Positions 17,553 to 27,729 of a stretch of 51,557 bases of DNA are shown in pieces. A program made the position numbers and the translations under genes. How positions within the stretch are numbered: position 1 is the stretch's first letter; the number at the start of each line of letters is the position of its first letter. Under the pieces are notes generated by a model that had not been told where the DNA came from, did no database searches, and worked only from the letters and a program-made list of their open reading frames with translations. The stretch spans positions 55,782 to 107,338 of the forward strand of contig NZ_LT828550.1 of the NCBI RefSeq assembly GCF_900170035.1. The letters run 5' to 3'. The DNA comes from Desulfamplus magnetovallimortis. GTDB lineage: Bacteria; Desulfobacterota; Desulfobacteria; Desulfobacterales; Desulfobacteraceae.

Positions 17553-18698
17553 CTATTTCCATGTAAGAGTCTTTACCTTTTCAAGGGTGTATTGGCGGTT
17601 TCCAAGTCCAATTTTTTCAGCGTATTCAAGCTGTATTTCCCAGTTGACATCTGGATAAAGTCCTTTGAACTTATCTTCTCCGGGCTGGATATTTTTTTTA
17701 AGACAGGTTCCGGGAAGGGCTGCTTCTGCATTGATGAGATCCACTGCTGCCTGGTCAATGGCAACCGGGTCATTGGATGCCAGAACGCCTATGTCGCCCA
17801 CAATCGGGCGGTCATTGTAAGACATGCAGTCACATGCAGGTGATATGTCTGTTACGAAGTTGATGAAAAAGCATTTTCCTTCCTTGTTTTTCAAAACCCC
17901 CAGGCTGTATTCCATCATTTTTTCAAGAAAAACAGGAATTGTCTGGTTCCAGCGGATATTGACAGAACCTGTCGGGCATCTTAATATGCACTCTCCGCAT
18001 CCGATACAATCTTCTGTATTGATGGATGCCTTTTTATCTTCAAGTGAAATTGCATTGCCGGGGCAGTGTTCAGCACAGTTGCCACACCCTATGCAATTTT
18101 TTTTCTTGATTGTAGGGCTTACATTGGAGTGTTGTTCAAGTTTTCCTTTTCTGGACGCACAGCCCATGCCAAGATTTTTTAAAGTACCTCCAAAACCCGA
18201 AAGTTCATGTCCCTTGACATGTGCCACTGAAATCAAGGCATCCGCAGATACAATTTCGCTTCCAATGTGGACATAACGGCAATGTTTCTGGTTGATCTCT
18301 ACATCTGTTTCGCTTTTGCCTCTTAGGCCATCTGCAATTATAATAGGTGCGCCATCCATACTTGAATATGAAAATCCGTTTTCAACAGCAGTCTGTATAT
18401 GTGAGACAGTGTTGCTTCTGGTACCTGCATAGAGGGTGTTGGCATCGGTTAGAAACGGAAGTGCCTCTGCTTTGCGAACGGTCTGTATAATCCTTCTTAT
18501 ATAAGGCGGTCTTATAAAAGCAACATTGCCCTTTTCTCCAAAGTGCAATTTTATTGCTGTCAGATCCTTTTTATCAAGTACATCAAGTATGCCGGCTGTT
18601 TCAATCATACGTTGAAGTTTGTCAGGAAGGTTCTCCCTTGAATTGGCTTTAAAATCCGTGAAGTAAACTTTGGATTCATTTGATAAATTTTTTGTCAT
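17553..18698 (-). CDS. DUF362 domain protein with two 4Fe-4S motifs
   Basis: A 381-aa protein with an N-terminal DUF362 domain (KLHFGEKGNVAFIRPPYIRRI, DANTLYAGTRS, HVKGHELSGFGGTLKNLGMG). Two ferredoxin-type clusters follow: CIGCGNCAEHC (about 202-212) and CIGCGECILRC (about 231-241). A C-terminal part with GVLASNDPVAIDQAAVDLI comes last. Such proteins are common in anaerobes and are thought to be iron-sulfur redox or assembly factors; the reaction is unknown. A CAGGAG ribosome binding site precedes the ATG. It diverges from the YkgJ-like gene with only 39 bp between starts. Confidence 0.92.
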   Translation of the reverse strand: MTKNLSNESKVYFTDFKANSRENLPDKLQRMIETAGILDVLDKKDLTAIKLHFGEKGNVAFIRPPYIRRIIQTVRKAEALPFLTDANTLYAGTRSNTVSHIQTAVENGFSYSSMDGAPIIIADGLRGKSETDVEINQKHCRYVHIGSEIVSADALISVAHVKGHELSGFGGTLKNLGMGCASRKGKLEQHSNVSPTIKKKNCIGCGNCAEHCPGNAISLEDKKASINTEDCIGCGECILRCPTGSVNIRWNQTIPVFLEKMMEYSLGVLKNKEGKCFFINFVTDISPACDCMSYNDRPIVGDIGVLASNDPVAIDQAAVDLINAEAALPGTCLKKNIQPGEDKFKGLYPDVNWEIQLEYAEKIGLGNRQYTLEKVKTLTWK

Positions 18699-18737
18699 TT
18701 TAAAAACTCCTGATAATGAGAAGAGTGGTGAATCATC

Positions 18738-19523
18738 ATGTTTAAAAAATCATATGGAATAGATCAGTTAAAGGAACTGGAACGTCTCTATATATTGTAC
18801 GAAAAATATTTTTATCATCAATTATTAGATTTATCTACATCTGAGGATAAAAACAGAGGTCAGCAGTATCAGGGAACGGCAGATTTGGACAGGCGTCGGG
18901 ATGCTCCGCAAAACAGAGAAAGGTCAAAGTGGCATTGCAAAAAAGGATGTGACACATGCTGTACCTGTAATGTTACAATGACATCCCTTGAGTGCGAATA
19001 TATTCTAACGCAAATGTCATTGGATGAGAGGTATAAACTTATATCATTAATATACCAGAATCGTTCTGCCATAAGATATCATCCAGAGGTTACAACCAAT
19101 GGATTTGCACAGATCTGCATGGATGGTGGAGATATACCGATTGAAGATAATGACCCTTCCTGGGGAAAGTGCCCCTTACTGGGTGAAGATCACCTCTGCC
19201 CAATATATGAAAAAAGACCATTTGGGTGCAGAAGCCTTGTTTCCGAGGTTGACTGCTTCAAGAGCGGATATGCAGAGATTTCCCCTTTGACGCTTACTGT
19301 CAACAACATATTCATGCAGTATATTGAGCATCTTGACTCAGGTGGTATCACTGGAAATTTTACCGATATGATGCTTGCTGCTGGCACCTGGGATTCTGTT
19401 ATACATGATGATGAAAAGATTCATATTATATATAACCGGAAGGCACGGCTGTTGATGATTCCGCCGGAACACAGAAATGCTGTAGAACCCCTTCTTAAGA
19501 GTATTTTTGACGGGAAACAGTAG
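18738..19523 (+). CDS. YkgJ-type cysteine-cluster protein
   Basis: A 261-aa protein with the cysteine cluster CKKGCDTCCTC (C67, C71, C74, C75, C77) and the downstream CPLL...CPIYEKRPFGCRS, the typical pattern of the YkgJ (CxxxCxxCC) family. Members probably bind zinc or an iron-sulfur cluster; their role is not settled. It lies back to back with the DUF362 iron-sulfur protein and may share a regulatory region with it. The ribosome binding site is weak. Confidence 0.88.
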   Translation: MFKKSYGIDQLKELERLYILYEKYFYHQLLDLSTSEDKNRGQQYQGTADLDRRRDAPQNRERSKWHCKKGCDTCCTCNVTMTSLECEYILTQMSLDERYKLISLIYQNRSAIRYHPEVTTNGFAQICMDGGDIPIEDNDPSWGKCPLLGEDHLCPIYEKRPFGCRSLVSEVDCFKSGYAEISPLTLTVNNIFMQYIEHLDSGGITGNFTDMMLAAGTWDSVIHDDEKIHIIYNRKARLLMIPPEHRNAVEPLLKSIFDGKQ

Positions 19524-19627
19524 AACTATATTTTTATATTAGCATGATATATCTATATATCATAAAGGAGCATTAATGTAGCGCGCCCCTCATCCTTATC
19601 TTTATAAAGGCTAAAGGGGCTAAGCTA

Positions 19628-20005
19628 TCAGTTTTTCATTATTCTTATATTGATAATCCTTCCACTCTTATCCAGATATGCAATAGCCCTTGCTATGGTT
19701 TTTCCAGAAGACTCACTTACTATTTTTACATTTTCTTCAAAAGTAAGGCCTGGTGTGATTCTTTCAGATGAAGCGTCTTCTGAGCCATCATTAAACGATG
19801 AGGATTGATCCGTGGAATTTTGCTCCTGGGAATCAGAAGCTGCTTTTCTTATCCTGGCCTTATTTCTGTCCGATATTAGTTTTCCTACACCGGAATAGTC
19901 TCCTGTGCTTTCATCATTGCTACAGGCATTAAGTAACAACATTGCAGAAGCAACAAGAAACAATGATGCTTTTATGACAGGTTTGGATTTCATATTGATT
20001 TTCAC
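19628..20005 (-). CDS. small predicted lipoprotein
   Basis: About 125 aa. The N terminus has a positively charged start (KINMKSKPVIK), a hydrophobic stretch and a lipobox LLNAC, so it should be exported and lipid-anchored. The rest is hydrophilic and Ser/Asp/Glu-rich, with a short C-terminal domain (ERITPGLTFEENVKIVSES). The frame opens at GTG 20014, but that codon overlaps the GAGGAGG ribosome binding site. GTG at 20005, 8 nt downstream, or ATG at 19993 is more likely. No family recognised. It lies downstream of the STAS gene on the same strand. Confidence 0.75.
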   Translation of the reverse strand: MKINMKSKPVIKASLFLVASAMLLLNACSNDESTGDYSGVGKLISDRNKARIRKAASDSQEQNSTDQSSSFNDGSEDASSERITPGLTFEENVKIVSESSGKTIARAIAYLDKSGRIINIRIMKN

Positions 20006-20098
20006 GTATCGCACCTCCTCGCCTTGTTTATCAAATGAGTTAGAATATCAAACTGATATTTTCAGTTGGGTATCACGCTGATATTAATAATTGGAGTA

Positions 20099-20407
20099 TC
20101 AAGCCGATTTCTCAACTTTGAATCGTCTGTTTAATCTCATGGTGCTGAAAAGTCCGTAAATATCACTTGAAACATTGATGATTTCAAGAGTACTTCCTTT
20201 TTGGACAAGTGTATTATGAGCGGCAATTATAACTCCAAGTCCTACGGAATCAACCATTTCAACGCCTATAAGGTCAATAATAAGTTTACCCTCACATGTG
20301 TTGATTGCCGACAGAAGTTCCTGTTTGAAATTTTCAGCCATTGAGGCTACTACGCTTGTTCCAGGTTTTATAATGGTGTTTTCACCTTCTTTGATTACTT
20401 CACTCAT
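20099..20407 (-). CDS. STAS-domain protein (anti-sigma factor antagonist-like)
   Basis: A 102-aa single STAS domain. It contains KLIIDLIGVEMVDSVGLGVIIAAHNTL, with the conserved D-S-V/G-L-G loop whose serine is the usual phosphorylation site in SpoIIAA-like proteins. Such proteins regulate partner-switching kinases or sigma factors. No partner kinase or phosphatase lies next to it, so its target is unknown. ATG start after AAGGAGA. It is followed 94 bp later by the small lipoprotein. Confidence 0.9.
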   Translation of the reverse strand: MSEVIKEGENTIIKPGTSVVASMAENFKQELLSAINTCEGKLIIDLIGVEMVDSVGLGVIIAAHNTLVQKGSTLEIINVSSDIYGLFSTMRLNRRFKVEKSA

Positions 20408-20754
20408 TGGTTTTGTATCTCCTTGTTGTTAATAGATTTTGTAATATTAAATTTAGATTTTTACCTCTGATTCTTGTGTTATTTTGGCAAGAGAATCAGA
20501 TGGGCTGTTTTTGTTCTGATTTGTCCGTTTCAGGGTATTTCAGAAAATTTATTCTGGCTGGTGTAAAATTTTAAGTTTACTGTTTTACATAGTTGAATAA
20601 TTGGTTTATGAAAAGAGTAATTTAGAACAGGAATTATTTTAAAATACCATTATAATGTAAACCATTGAAATTGTAAACAGGCTGCAAGATTATCATTATA
20701 GAAAACAGTTATCAAGAAGCACGTTTTTTTTTCGCAAAATTAATATCTGTTTTC

Positions 20755-20861
20755 GGCATCCTTCATTTGAACCCAAAAATACTTTACACTTTTTTGTGAG
20801 AGATTCCCGTCACACAGAGTTTTTCTCTCCGGAAAGTGTAAACTGGGAAATGAAGCATGCT
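20755..20861 (+). repeat. palindromic repeat family B, copy 3
   Basis: Well-preserved unit: GGCATCCTTCATTTGAACCC, AATACTTTACACTTTTTTG, a centre, CGGAAAGTGTAAACTGGG, AAATGAAGCATGC. The long inverted arms could form a stem of over 30 bp with bulges. It sits in the 564-bp gap between the divergent STAS and TamB genes. Confidence 0.85.
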
Positions 20862-20875
20862 GAAATTTGTGTCCA

Positions 20876-20954
20876 TTTCCACGGTAAACGGGCATGATTG
20901 ATTACGTATCAATCACCCCCAAATATAAAACTGATAGTCATTTTCACGGTAAAG
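20876..20954 (+). repeat. dispersed repeat family D, copy 1
   Basis: The unit reads TTTCCACGGTAAACGGGCATG, ATTGATTACGTATCAATCAC, CCCCAAATATAAAACTGATAG, TCATTTTCACGGTAAAG, with TGATTACGTATCA as inner palindrome. It recurs in opposite orientation at 47197-47261 and in part at 41675-41716. It ends 17 bp before the TamB start. Confidence 0.8.
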
Positions 20955-20971
20955 AATAACTTAGGAGTCAA

Positions 20972-23900
20972 ATGAGCCGATTCTTCAAAAGATTTGCTAT
21001 TATTTCGGGCTATTGCGTAATTTTTATTTTTGTAGTCATTGCTTTAGCCATAACATCATCTTTTTTTTATATTAATTCAGAACATTGCAGTCAGATGATT
21101 CAGGAACAGGTTAATTCCCGCATTCCCGGCACAATGGTTTGGAAGAAGTTGAATATCTCCTTTTTTAAAGGCAAGTTAACTATTGATGGTTTTCAGCTTC
21201 TGCTTGATGGAAAAGAGATTGCAGGAGTTGATAAGTTAGATATTTTGCTTGTTCCTTCAGGATTTGCCAGGGGTGAAATAGTGGTGGAACACTTCAATAT
21301 TGAATCCCCCCGTGCAGAAATTTTTATTTCACAGGATCAGAAGATAAATATTCTTGGTGCTTTTCCTGAATCTGTTGAGAGTGACAAGGAACCTCAGCCT
21401 GAATCTGATGTGATGAAAAATATTCACTTTAATGTAATAGTAAACTCTTTAAATATAAAAAATGGAAGATTTACGTACCATTCAGAGGCAGACGCAGTTA
21501 AAGCCACTCTGGATAATCTTGCAGTTACAGGAAAGGCAAATCTTTTTGAAAAAACCGCTGATATTTCCATCTCAACCGGAGATATCAGTTTTGAACAGTC
21601 AGGAGGAGTAAAGAGCAAACTTGAAAAAGTTGCAATGGAAGGTCATTTTCTGGTGGATTCCATCTCTGGATTCTCACTTGTTGTTGACTCTGAAGCTGCT
21701 GATATCGTTATAAAAGGTGAGGCTACCAATCTTTTGCCTTCAGATACTATTTTGTCATCAGAAAACCCTCCCTTTTCACCTGATCTTGATTTTACGCTTG
21801 ATGCAAATATTGTGTCAGAAGAGATTGTCAGGATGTTGTCACTTGAGCATGATATTGGTGGTGGAATTTCAATTCATACAGAAATTCGAGGCAGTATAAA
21901 TGATCCTTATCTCCTTTGTACAATTGAATATCCTGATGGAACACTAATGGGCAGAAAAATTGAAAAATTCTCATTTAAGGGAGTTATGGAAAAAAGGGAG
22001 ATTGTAATCTCTTCACTTGAAATTGACCATCCCCATGCAAAACTGAAAGCAGACGGGAAGGTTTCTCTTGTAAAGGCATTTCCCCAAGGATTTCTGGGTA
22101 CAGAAACAGGAAATAAAGCTTCCACAACCCCAATATCAGCAGATATGGATAAAGAACCATCTTCATCATCTGTAAAAGAACCATCTTCATCATCTGTAAA
22201 ACATCCATCTGTAAAACATCCATCCATTGATCCGGCTGATATTTCCTGGGATTTTTCAATTGCTGGTTCTGATATTGAGCCTGGCATAATACTTGACTCA
22301 GAAGGCATAAAAGGGATTGGTGGCAAATGCGGTTTTACTGCAAAACTTGCAGGCAATATGAACAATCCTGAAGCTCACCTTGATTTTCAGGCAGATGGGG
22401 CAACTTATGAGGGATATCCGGCAGTTGATACAAAATTGAAAGTTTCCCTTGTAGATGGTGTGGTTAATATAGGCAATATGGATATCTCCTCCTGTGGTGC
22501 CAATGTTCAGATTAAGGGAAGCGTTGCAGTTCTTGAAAAGGAGCAGAACGGCTCTTTTGGTAAATATGTGCCAATGGCTTCACCTCTTCTCAATCTTACA
22601 GCAGTTCCAGGGGAGGCTTTTGATATCTCAATAATTTTAAAGGAACTTGGCAGGTTGGGGCTTTTAGATGAACAGAACATTGAAGGAAAGGTTGAATTTA
22701 AAACATCTTTGAAAGGGACGCTTGATAATCTCATTGCAAAGGTTGACCTTACTGCTGAAAATATTAAATACGAAGCTGAAAAGATTGATAAGGTTGACCT
22801 TAAAGCAGAATACAGGGACAAGAAACTTACCATCCCGTCACTTGATGTAACACTTGCTGAAAACAACAATTTAAACGCGAATGGATGGCTTGATGAAAAC
22901 AAACGCTTCAATGTTGTTCTGGCATCAAAGGGGATAGATCTTCTATGCATTGATGCTGTAAGGAAAACTGATATGTTAAAAGGTGTTGCAATCTGTTCAG
23001 TATCAGCTTCAGGTACTTTTGATAATCCTGAAATAAATGGTAATATTTCACTTAAATCTCTTGAGGTTATGGATAAACCCTTTGAGGATTTTACAGCATA
23101 TATATCATTGAAAAACCGGAAAGCAAGGATTGCAGGAAAGTTAAATTTTGATATTGATGCTTTTTTTGATATGGATTCCAGGGATTTTTCTGCTGAAGCT
23201 GTTTTTGCTGACACAGACCTTCTGCCATGGTTCAACTTTGCAGGTGTAAAGGATATTGAAGGCCATACCACAGGGCAGATCAAGGTAAGCGGTAATGCTG
23301 ACTCTCCTGACAAAGTAACGGCACGCTGCAATTTTGATGAGATTTTGGTAAGGCATCAAAAATATGAAAACGCTACTATCAATCTTAAGTTCCTGAAAGC
23401 ATGGAGTGATGGAGATTCATTTGAGGTGGAAAAATTTAAAATCCTTCTGCCGGAGAATGGAGAGGTTGAAATCTCGGCTTTAGGCAGGATTTCAGGTGAG
23501 GTTGTTGCAGATGCAAAAGCCGTTATTCCTGTGAGTACAGCCCCTCTTTTTGTTCCTGATCTTCCCCCCATGGAAGGAACTCTGATAATGGACGTTAATG
23601 GAAAAATGGATCTGGGAAGTCTTAAAAAAGGAACTCAAACTGTCGGGAGTGAAAACTCAGAATCCAAAAACATTAATGAGGCTTCCCTTGATCTTTCAGG
23701 AGCCAGTATCAATGCAAACTTGCAATTTAAGGAGATAGCAGTAACCCTGCCTGAAGATTTTGGTCGTGTTGAGAAGATCAATGGCACAATCACAGGTGAC
23801 TTGAACCGGATTGATATAACAAAGATCAAAGGGCGATTCGGTACTGGAACATTTCTTTTAAAGGGTGGGGCAGAGCTTGATAACTATATGCCGCAAAATA

Positions 23901-24895
23901 TCAACATCTCGTTTAAAACAGAGGCCATTCCCGTTAATATGGTTGAAGGTTTGGCCGCGGATATTTTTTCTGATCTGAAATTCAATGCAACTTTTGATAA
24001 AACAGTTCTGTCAGCTGCCCTTGTTAGCGGTGAGGTGATGGTTGCAAATGGCCTCTGGAATCGTGATTTAAGCGTGGAAAAAGAGGTCTTTTCAACATTG
24101 ACAAGCAGAAAGCGTGAGAGAAAAGTGGCAAAGGAGAAAAAGGAACCTGACCCCCTTCTTGAGAAGATCGCTTTAGATGTGGCAGTAAAGGGCAAAACCC
24201 CTTTTATTGTGGACAACAATCTTGCATATATGGAGATTTATCCGGACATCAAGGTAATGGGCAATGCTGCTTCGCCCGCTGTCTCCGGAAGATCCGAGAT
24301 AAACCCTGGAACAATAAATTATCAGTCCAGTGAATTTACCCTGACAAAGGGTATTATAGACTTTGTAAACCCTTATGTTATTGAACCTGAGCTTGACATT
24401 GAATCCCACAGAAGTGTACGCCAGTGGGATGTGATGCTTGCAGTTTCTGGAACTCCTGATAATCTTGACTTCAAGCTCTCCTCAGACCCGCAACTTGAAG
24501 ATGGCGATATTATATCGCTTCTTCTCAGGGGTAAAACCGTAAGCGAACTTATAAATGCCGAAGGCGGTACAACAATGTCCACAGCAGGGATGCTCTCCCA
24601 GGTTGCAGCATCGGCAGTAAGTGATAATCTGAAAGCTGCCACAGGCCTTGATATTTTTGAGGTGGGTTTTGGAAACTCCACAGATGATAATGGTCTCTCT
24701 GATATGAATGTAACCATGGGTAAGGAGATTACCGACAACATCACAATTAAATATGGAGCAGAAACCAAGGATGGAGAGATGGTCCATAAAACTTCTGCTG
24801 AATACAAGCTTATGGATAATGTTTCGGTAAGCGGTTTTCAGGATTCAGCAGGTCAGTTTGGAGGTGAAGTGCGCTACAGGCTGGAATTCAGATGA
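20972..24895 (+). CDS. TamB-like (AsmA/DUF490 superfamily) envelope protein
   Basis: 1307 aa with one N-terminal membrane helix (about residues 8-32) and a very long periplasmic region of beta-rich AsmA/TamB-like repeats. The C-terminal TamB domain (about 950-1307) includes GRSEINPGTINYQSSEFTL, DFVNPYVIEPELDIES and LSSDPQLEDGDIISLLLRG. TamB-like proteins span the periplasm and work with an Omp85 partner in outer-membrane protein insertion or lipid transport. The next gene is such a partner. AGGAG precedes the ATG. A 24-bp tandem repeat (22151-22228) inserts a KEPSSSSV-type low-complexity stretch around residue 400. Confidence 0.92.
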   Translation: MSRFFKRFAIISGYCVIFIFVVIALAITSSFFYINSEHCSQMIQEQVNSRIPGTMVWKKLNISFFKGKLTIDGFQLLLDGKEIAGVDKLDILLVPSGFARGEIVVEHFNIESPRAEIFISQDQKINILGAFPESVESDKEPQPESDVMKNIHFNVIVNSLNIKNGRFTYHSEADAVKATLDNLAVTGKANLFEKTADISISTGDISFEQSGGVKSKLEKVAMEGHFLVDSISGFSLVVDSEAADIVIKGEATNLLPSDTILSSENPPFSPDLDFTLDANIVSEEIVRMLSLEHDIGGGISIHTEIRGSINDPYLLCTIEYPDGTLMGRKIEKFSFKGVMEKREIVISSLEIDHPHAKLKADGKVSLVKAFPQGFLGTETGNKASTTPISADMDKEPSSSSVKEPSSSSVKHPSVKHPSIDPADISWDFSIAGSDIEPGIILDSEGIKGIGGKCGFTAKLAGNMNNPEAHLDFQADGATYEGYPAVDTKLKVSLVDGVVNIGNMDISSCGANVQIKGSVAVLEKEQNGSFGKYVPMASPLLNLTAVPGEAFDISIILKELGRLGLLDEQNIEGKVEFKTSLKGTLDNLIAKVDLTAENIKYEAEKIDKVDLKAEYRDKKLTIPSLDVTLAENNNLNANGWLDENKRFNVVLASKGIDLLCIDAVRKTDMLKGVAICSVSASGTFDNPEINGNISLKSLEVMDKPFEDFTAYISLKNRKARIAGKLNFDIDAFFDMDSRDFSAEAVFADTDLLPWFNFAGVKDIEGHTTGQIKVSGNADSPDKVTARCNFDEILVRHQKYENATINLKFLKAWSDGDSFEVEKFKILLPENGEVEISALGRISGEVVADAKAVIPVSTAPLFVPDLPPMEGTLIMDVNGKMDLGSLKKGTQTVGSENSESKNINEASLDLSGASINANLQFKEIAVTLPEDFGRVEKINGTITGDLNRIDITKIKGRFGTGTFLLKGGAELDNYMPQNINISFKTEAIPVNMVEGLAADIFSDLKFNATFDKTVLSAALVSGEVMVANGLWNRDLSVEKEVFSTLTSRKRERKVAKEKKEPDPLLEKIALDVAVKGKTPFIVDNNLAYMEIYPDIKVMGNAASPAVSGRSEINPGTINYQSSEFTLTKGIIDFVNPYVIEPELDIESHRSVRQWDVMLAVSGTPDNLDFKLSSDPQLEDGDIISLLLRGKTVSELINAEGGTTMSTAGMLSQVAASAVSDNLKAATGLDIFEVGFGNSTDDNGLSDMNVTMGKEITDNITIKYGAETKDGEMVHKTSAEYKLMDNVSVSGFQDSAGQFGGEVRYRLEFR
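22151..22228 (+). repeat. in-frame short tandem repeats in the TamB-like gene
   Basis: Two identical 24-bp units (AAAGAACCATCTTCATCATC plus TGTA) are followed by two 15-bp derivatives (AAACATCCATCTGTA). They encode KEPSSSSV twice and then KHPSV/I. All unit lengths are multiples of three. Confidence 0.9.
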
Positions 24896-24988
24896 ATAAC
24901 TATCTGCCTTGTCTCTACACTATGTTTCCGGGCTTGGAGTTTTTTATGCCCGGGGTGATTATTGTTGCTTTGTTGACTTATCTTTTTT

Positions 24989-25087
24989 GCTGTCTGAATC
25001 AAGATAACCAGGATGAAAAGGATGTTCAGGATAATTAATCCTGCCTTATCTTTGTTAATCCAGGGTATCCTGATTAAGACAATTTAT
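24989..25087 (-). repeat. dispersed repeat family C, copy 2 (inverse orientation)
   Basis: CTGTCTGAATCAAGATAACC, AGGATGAAAAGGATGTTCAGG, ATAATTAATCCTGCCTTATC, TTTGTTAATCCAGGG and ATCCTGATTAAGACAA match the complement of the copy at 16421. It fills the spacer between the TamB-like and Omp85 genes. Confidence 0.7.
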
Positions 25088-25140
25088 TGAAGTTAACAAA
25101 TTAGAATTATTAATTATTTTTAGAATCATTGGAAAAAACA

Positions 25141-27696
25141 ATGGGGTACAATAAAATTATATGTTTGGTGATGATGGGTTTTTTATTGATCAATGGAGTT
25201 TGCCATGCAGAGGAGAAAGAGGAGTTAGCCACTGATAAAGCTGCCACTGCCCGAAAGTGTATCCATATTGAAGAGTTTAACCTGCATGGCAATAGTGCAT
25301 TTTCAACTGCTCGTTTAAAACTGAGAATGAAAACATGGCACTCATCCCTGATGCCCGGCAGTTTAAACTGTTTCAATGAAAAGTGGCTCCAGAAAGATAT
25401 AAAGGGACTTGTGGAGTTGTACAGGCAAAAGGGATATCCAGATGTTGATATTATCTACTCCCTGAACCGGAGCAGAGATGACTCCTCATCTAACATGGAA
25501 AGTGAGGATGAAAATGCATCCCAAGATAGTAACGGAATCCAGGTTTCAGACAGTTATGTGGCTTCAGATCTTGATATTAATATCAAGATTAATGAAGGTT
25601 TGAAATATGAGCTTCAATTCCAGGGCAACATCTTTTTTTCTGAAAAGGATCTTGAGAAGCAGATTGATCTGGTTGAAAAGGGAAATATTCAGGACTCTGC
25701 CCTGAAAAAAGGCAAGGTCTCCATCCGGCAGAAATACCTTGATGCAGGATTTCAGGATGTCGCAGTCTCATTTGAGAAAAACAGGGTCATTCTGGACGAT
25801 TCCGGCCAGGAGGTCTGGCAGGTTCTTTACAATGTGAATGAGGGTGTCCAAAGTGTTGTCAATGCACTTATTGTTAAGGGCAATCAGAAAATTGATATCA
25901 AGGATATCATGGCAGCCATGTTGATCCGTCAGAAAGGTATGCTTGAGGTTGGCGGATTTAATGAAAAAGTGTTACAAAAGGATATTAACGCCATTGAGCT
26001 ACTATACTTGAGTCGAGGTTTTCTTAATGCAAGGGTTGAGAAAAAAATATCCTTTAAAAAAGAAACTTCTGAAGAGAGTGATATTGAAATAGCTGAAAGT
26101 GAAGTTACAACAGAGAAAAGTGAGAGTGCAACAGCGAAAAGTGACGTTGCAATAACGGAAAAAAATGTTGATATAGCAGAAAAAAACATAAATGATCTTC
26201 AGTATGTGGATATAGAGATATCCATTAATGAAGGAATCCAGACACTTGTTTCCTCTGTGCGGATAACCGGACTTGAGTCATTTGACAACTCTGTTCTTTC
26301 TGTTGATGAACTTTTGTCAAAAATTTCTCTTAAACCTGACCAGCCATTCAGGGAGTACATGATTACAAGCGATGAAAATCTGTTGGGCATGATGGTCTCT
26401 GAAAAGGGTTACCCCCATGTCAAGGTTCATGGCAGTTCAGAACTTAATTCTGACAAAAGTCTTGCAGATATTGTCTGGAAAGTTGAGCCAGGGCAATTTA
26501 TCCGCTTTGGCAATATTAAGTATTCCGGAAATACACGATTAAAAGAGGATGTTCTTGAAAAAAGAGTTGCAGTTGTCCCGGGTGAACCTTTTTCCCTTAA
26601 AAAAGTGCTTTTGACAGAAAAGCAGATAAGGGAGAGCAGCGCTGTTAAATATGTTCAGGTAAAGGCGCCAGGGCTTGCTATGATGGAAAATGCACCTGAT
26701 CTTGAAGTTGAGATTCAGGAGAAAATGCCATATTTTCTTGAGGCAGCAATAGGATATGATACAGAGCAGACCTTTTTTCTGGATACCAAGGTCGGGGACA
26801 ATAATTTTCTGGGCAGAGAAATTGATGCATGGGTTGCAGCCAAAATAAGCGGCATTGGGTACAGAGCGGAAACTGGTCTTGCAAAGCCCTATTTCTGGGG
26901 CAGCAATATCAATGCAACAGGTAATCTTTATGTTGAAGATCAGGAGGAGCTGAATCAGGACTTTGGCACAAAATCCTGGGGTGCAGAGGCTGGTTTTACA
27001 AGACCGCTTTTTACCCGAAAACTTACAGCAGGCCTCACCATGAAATATGAAAACCGCAATACCTACGGTGATGTTGAACCTGAAGAGCAGGATGCAAGGA
27101 ATATAATGATAACTTCTCTTTCCCTTGGATATGACTCAAGGGACTCATCAGTTCGTCCCACAACAGGAATGCTTTCAGCAGCATCTATGGATGTTTTCAC
27201 AGGTTTTGACAGTGATCTTGACCGTTTCCTTAAATACAAGGTTGATTTCAGAAAGTACATTACACCTTTTAAGCATCTTGTGTTTGCATTGAGAACCCGC
27301 CTTGGATATATTCAGCCCTTTGGTACAGAAGATAGTGTGGCAGAAGATCAGCTCTTTTTTCTTGGTGGTACCTCTGATGTAAGGGGATTTAAGGAAAACA
27401 TGCTTGAATATGATTCAAGTGACGATCCGGCAGGCGGCCGTACAACTGCCAGTGCATCCCTTGAAGCCAGAATAGAGCTGCCTGCCCAGTTTGAGCTTAA
27501 CTGCTTTGTGGATACAGGCCGCATTGACGATCTTGAATCAGATGTTGAGTCCAGAGGTTTTCGATCATCTGTGGGCCTTGGATTAAGGTATATAACCCCC
27601 ATAGGGCCTGTGGGGATTCTTTATGGACATAAGCTGGATCCGGATGAAGGGGAGGATTCAGGGCGGATTCATTTAAGTGTTGGATATACATTTTAG
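25141..27696 (+). CDS. Omp85-family outer membrane protein (TamA/BamA-like) with POTRA domains
   Basis: About 851 aa. A signal peptide (MGYNKIICLVMMGFLLINGVCHA, hydrophobic core then AXA-type site) is followed by about five POTRA domains. Each has the pattern of a GN/GF-type strand and a Y-xx-x-G-Y/F helix-turn. The C-terminal 16-strand barrel has the GGTSDVRGF motif (VRGF loop 6) and a final aromatic F. It should insert or assist outer-membrane proteins together with the upstream TamB-like protein. The frame also opens at TTG 25129; ATG 25141 begins the signal peptide cleanly. A low-complexity SE/TEKS/IAEKN stretch interrupts POTRA 3 (about 26070-26190). Confidence 0.92.
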   Translation: MGYNKIICLVMMGFLLINGVCHAEEKEELATDKAATARKCIHIEEFNLHGNSAFSTARLKLRMKTWHSSLMPGSLNCFNEKWLQKDIKGLVELYRQKGYPDVDIIYSLNRSRDDSSSNMESEDENASQDSNGIQVSDSYVASDLDINIKINEGLKYELQFQGNIFFSEKDLEKQIDLVEKGNIQDSALKKGKVSIRQKYLDAGFQDVAVSFEKNRVILDDSGQEVWQVLYNVNEGVQSVVNALIVKGNQKIDIKDIMAAMLIRQKGMLEVGGFNEKVLQKDINAIELLYLSRGFLNARVEKKISFKKETSEESDIEIAESEVTTEKSESATAKSDVAITEKNVDIAEKNINDLQYVDIEISINEGIQTLVSSVRITGLESFDNSVLSVDELLSKISLKPDQPFREYMITSDENLLGMMVSEKGYPHVKVHGSSELNSDKSLADIVWKVEPGQFIRFGNIKYSGNTRLKEDVLEKRVAVVPGEPFSLKKVLLTEKQIRESSAVKYVQVKAPGLAMMENAPDLEVEIQEKMPYFLEAAIGYDTEQTFFLDTKVGDNNFLGREIDAWVAAKISGIGYRAETGLAKPYFWGSNINATGNLYVEDQEELNQDFGTKSWGAEAGFTRPLFTRKLTAGLTMKYENRNTYGDVEPEEQDARNIMITSLSLGYDSRDSSVRPTTGMLSAASMDVFTGFDSDLDRFLKYKVDFRKYITPFKHLVFALRTRLGYIQPFGTEDSVAEDQLFFLGGTSDVRGFKENMLEYDSSDDPAGGRTTASASLEARIELPAQFELNCFVDTGRIDDLESDVESRGFRSSVGLGLRYITPIGPVGILYGHKLDPDEGEDSGRIHLSVGYTF

Positions 27697-27729
27697 GTAT
27701 TGTTTGTTTTTTGTTAAATTGATATAACG

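Noticed and set aside
22151-22259. Minus-strand ORFs over the TamB repeat
   Set aside because: Products are M/L/K low-complexity translations of the repeat opposite a clear plus-strand gene.
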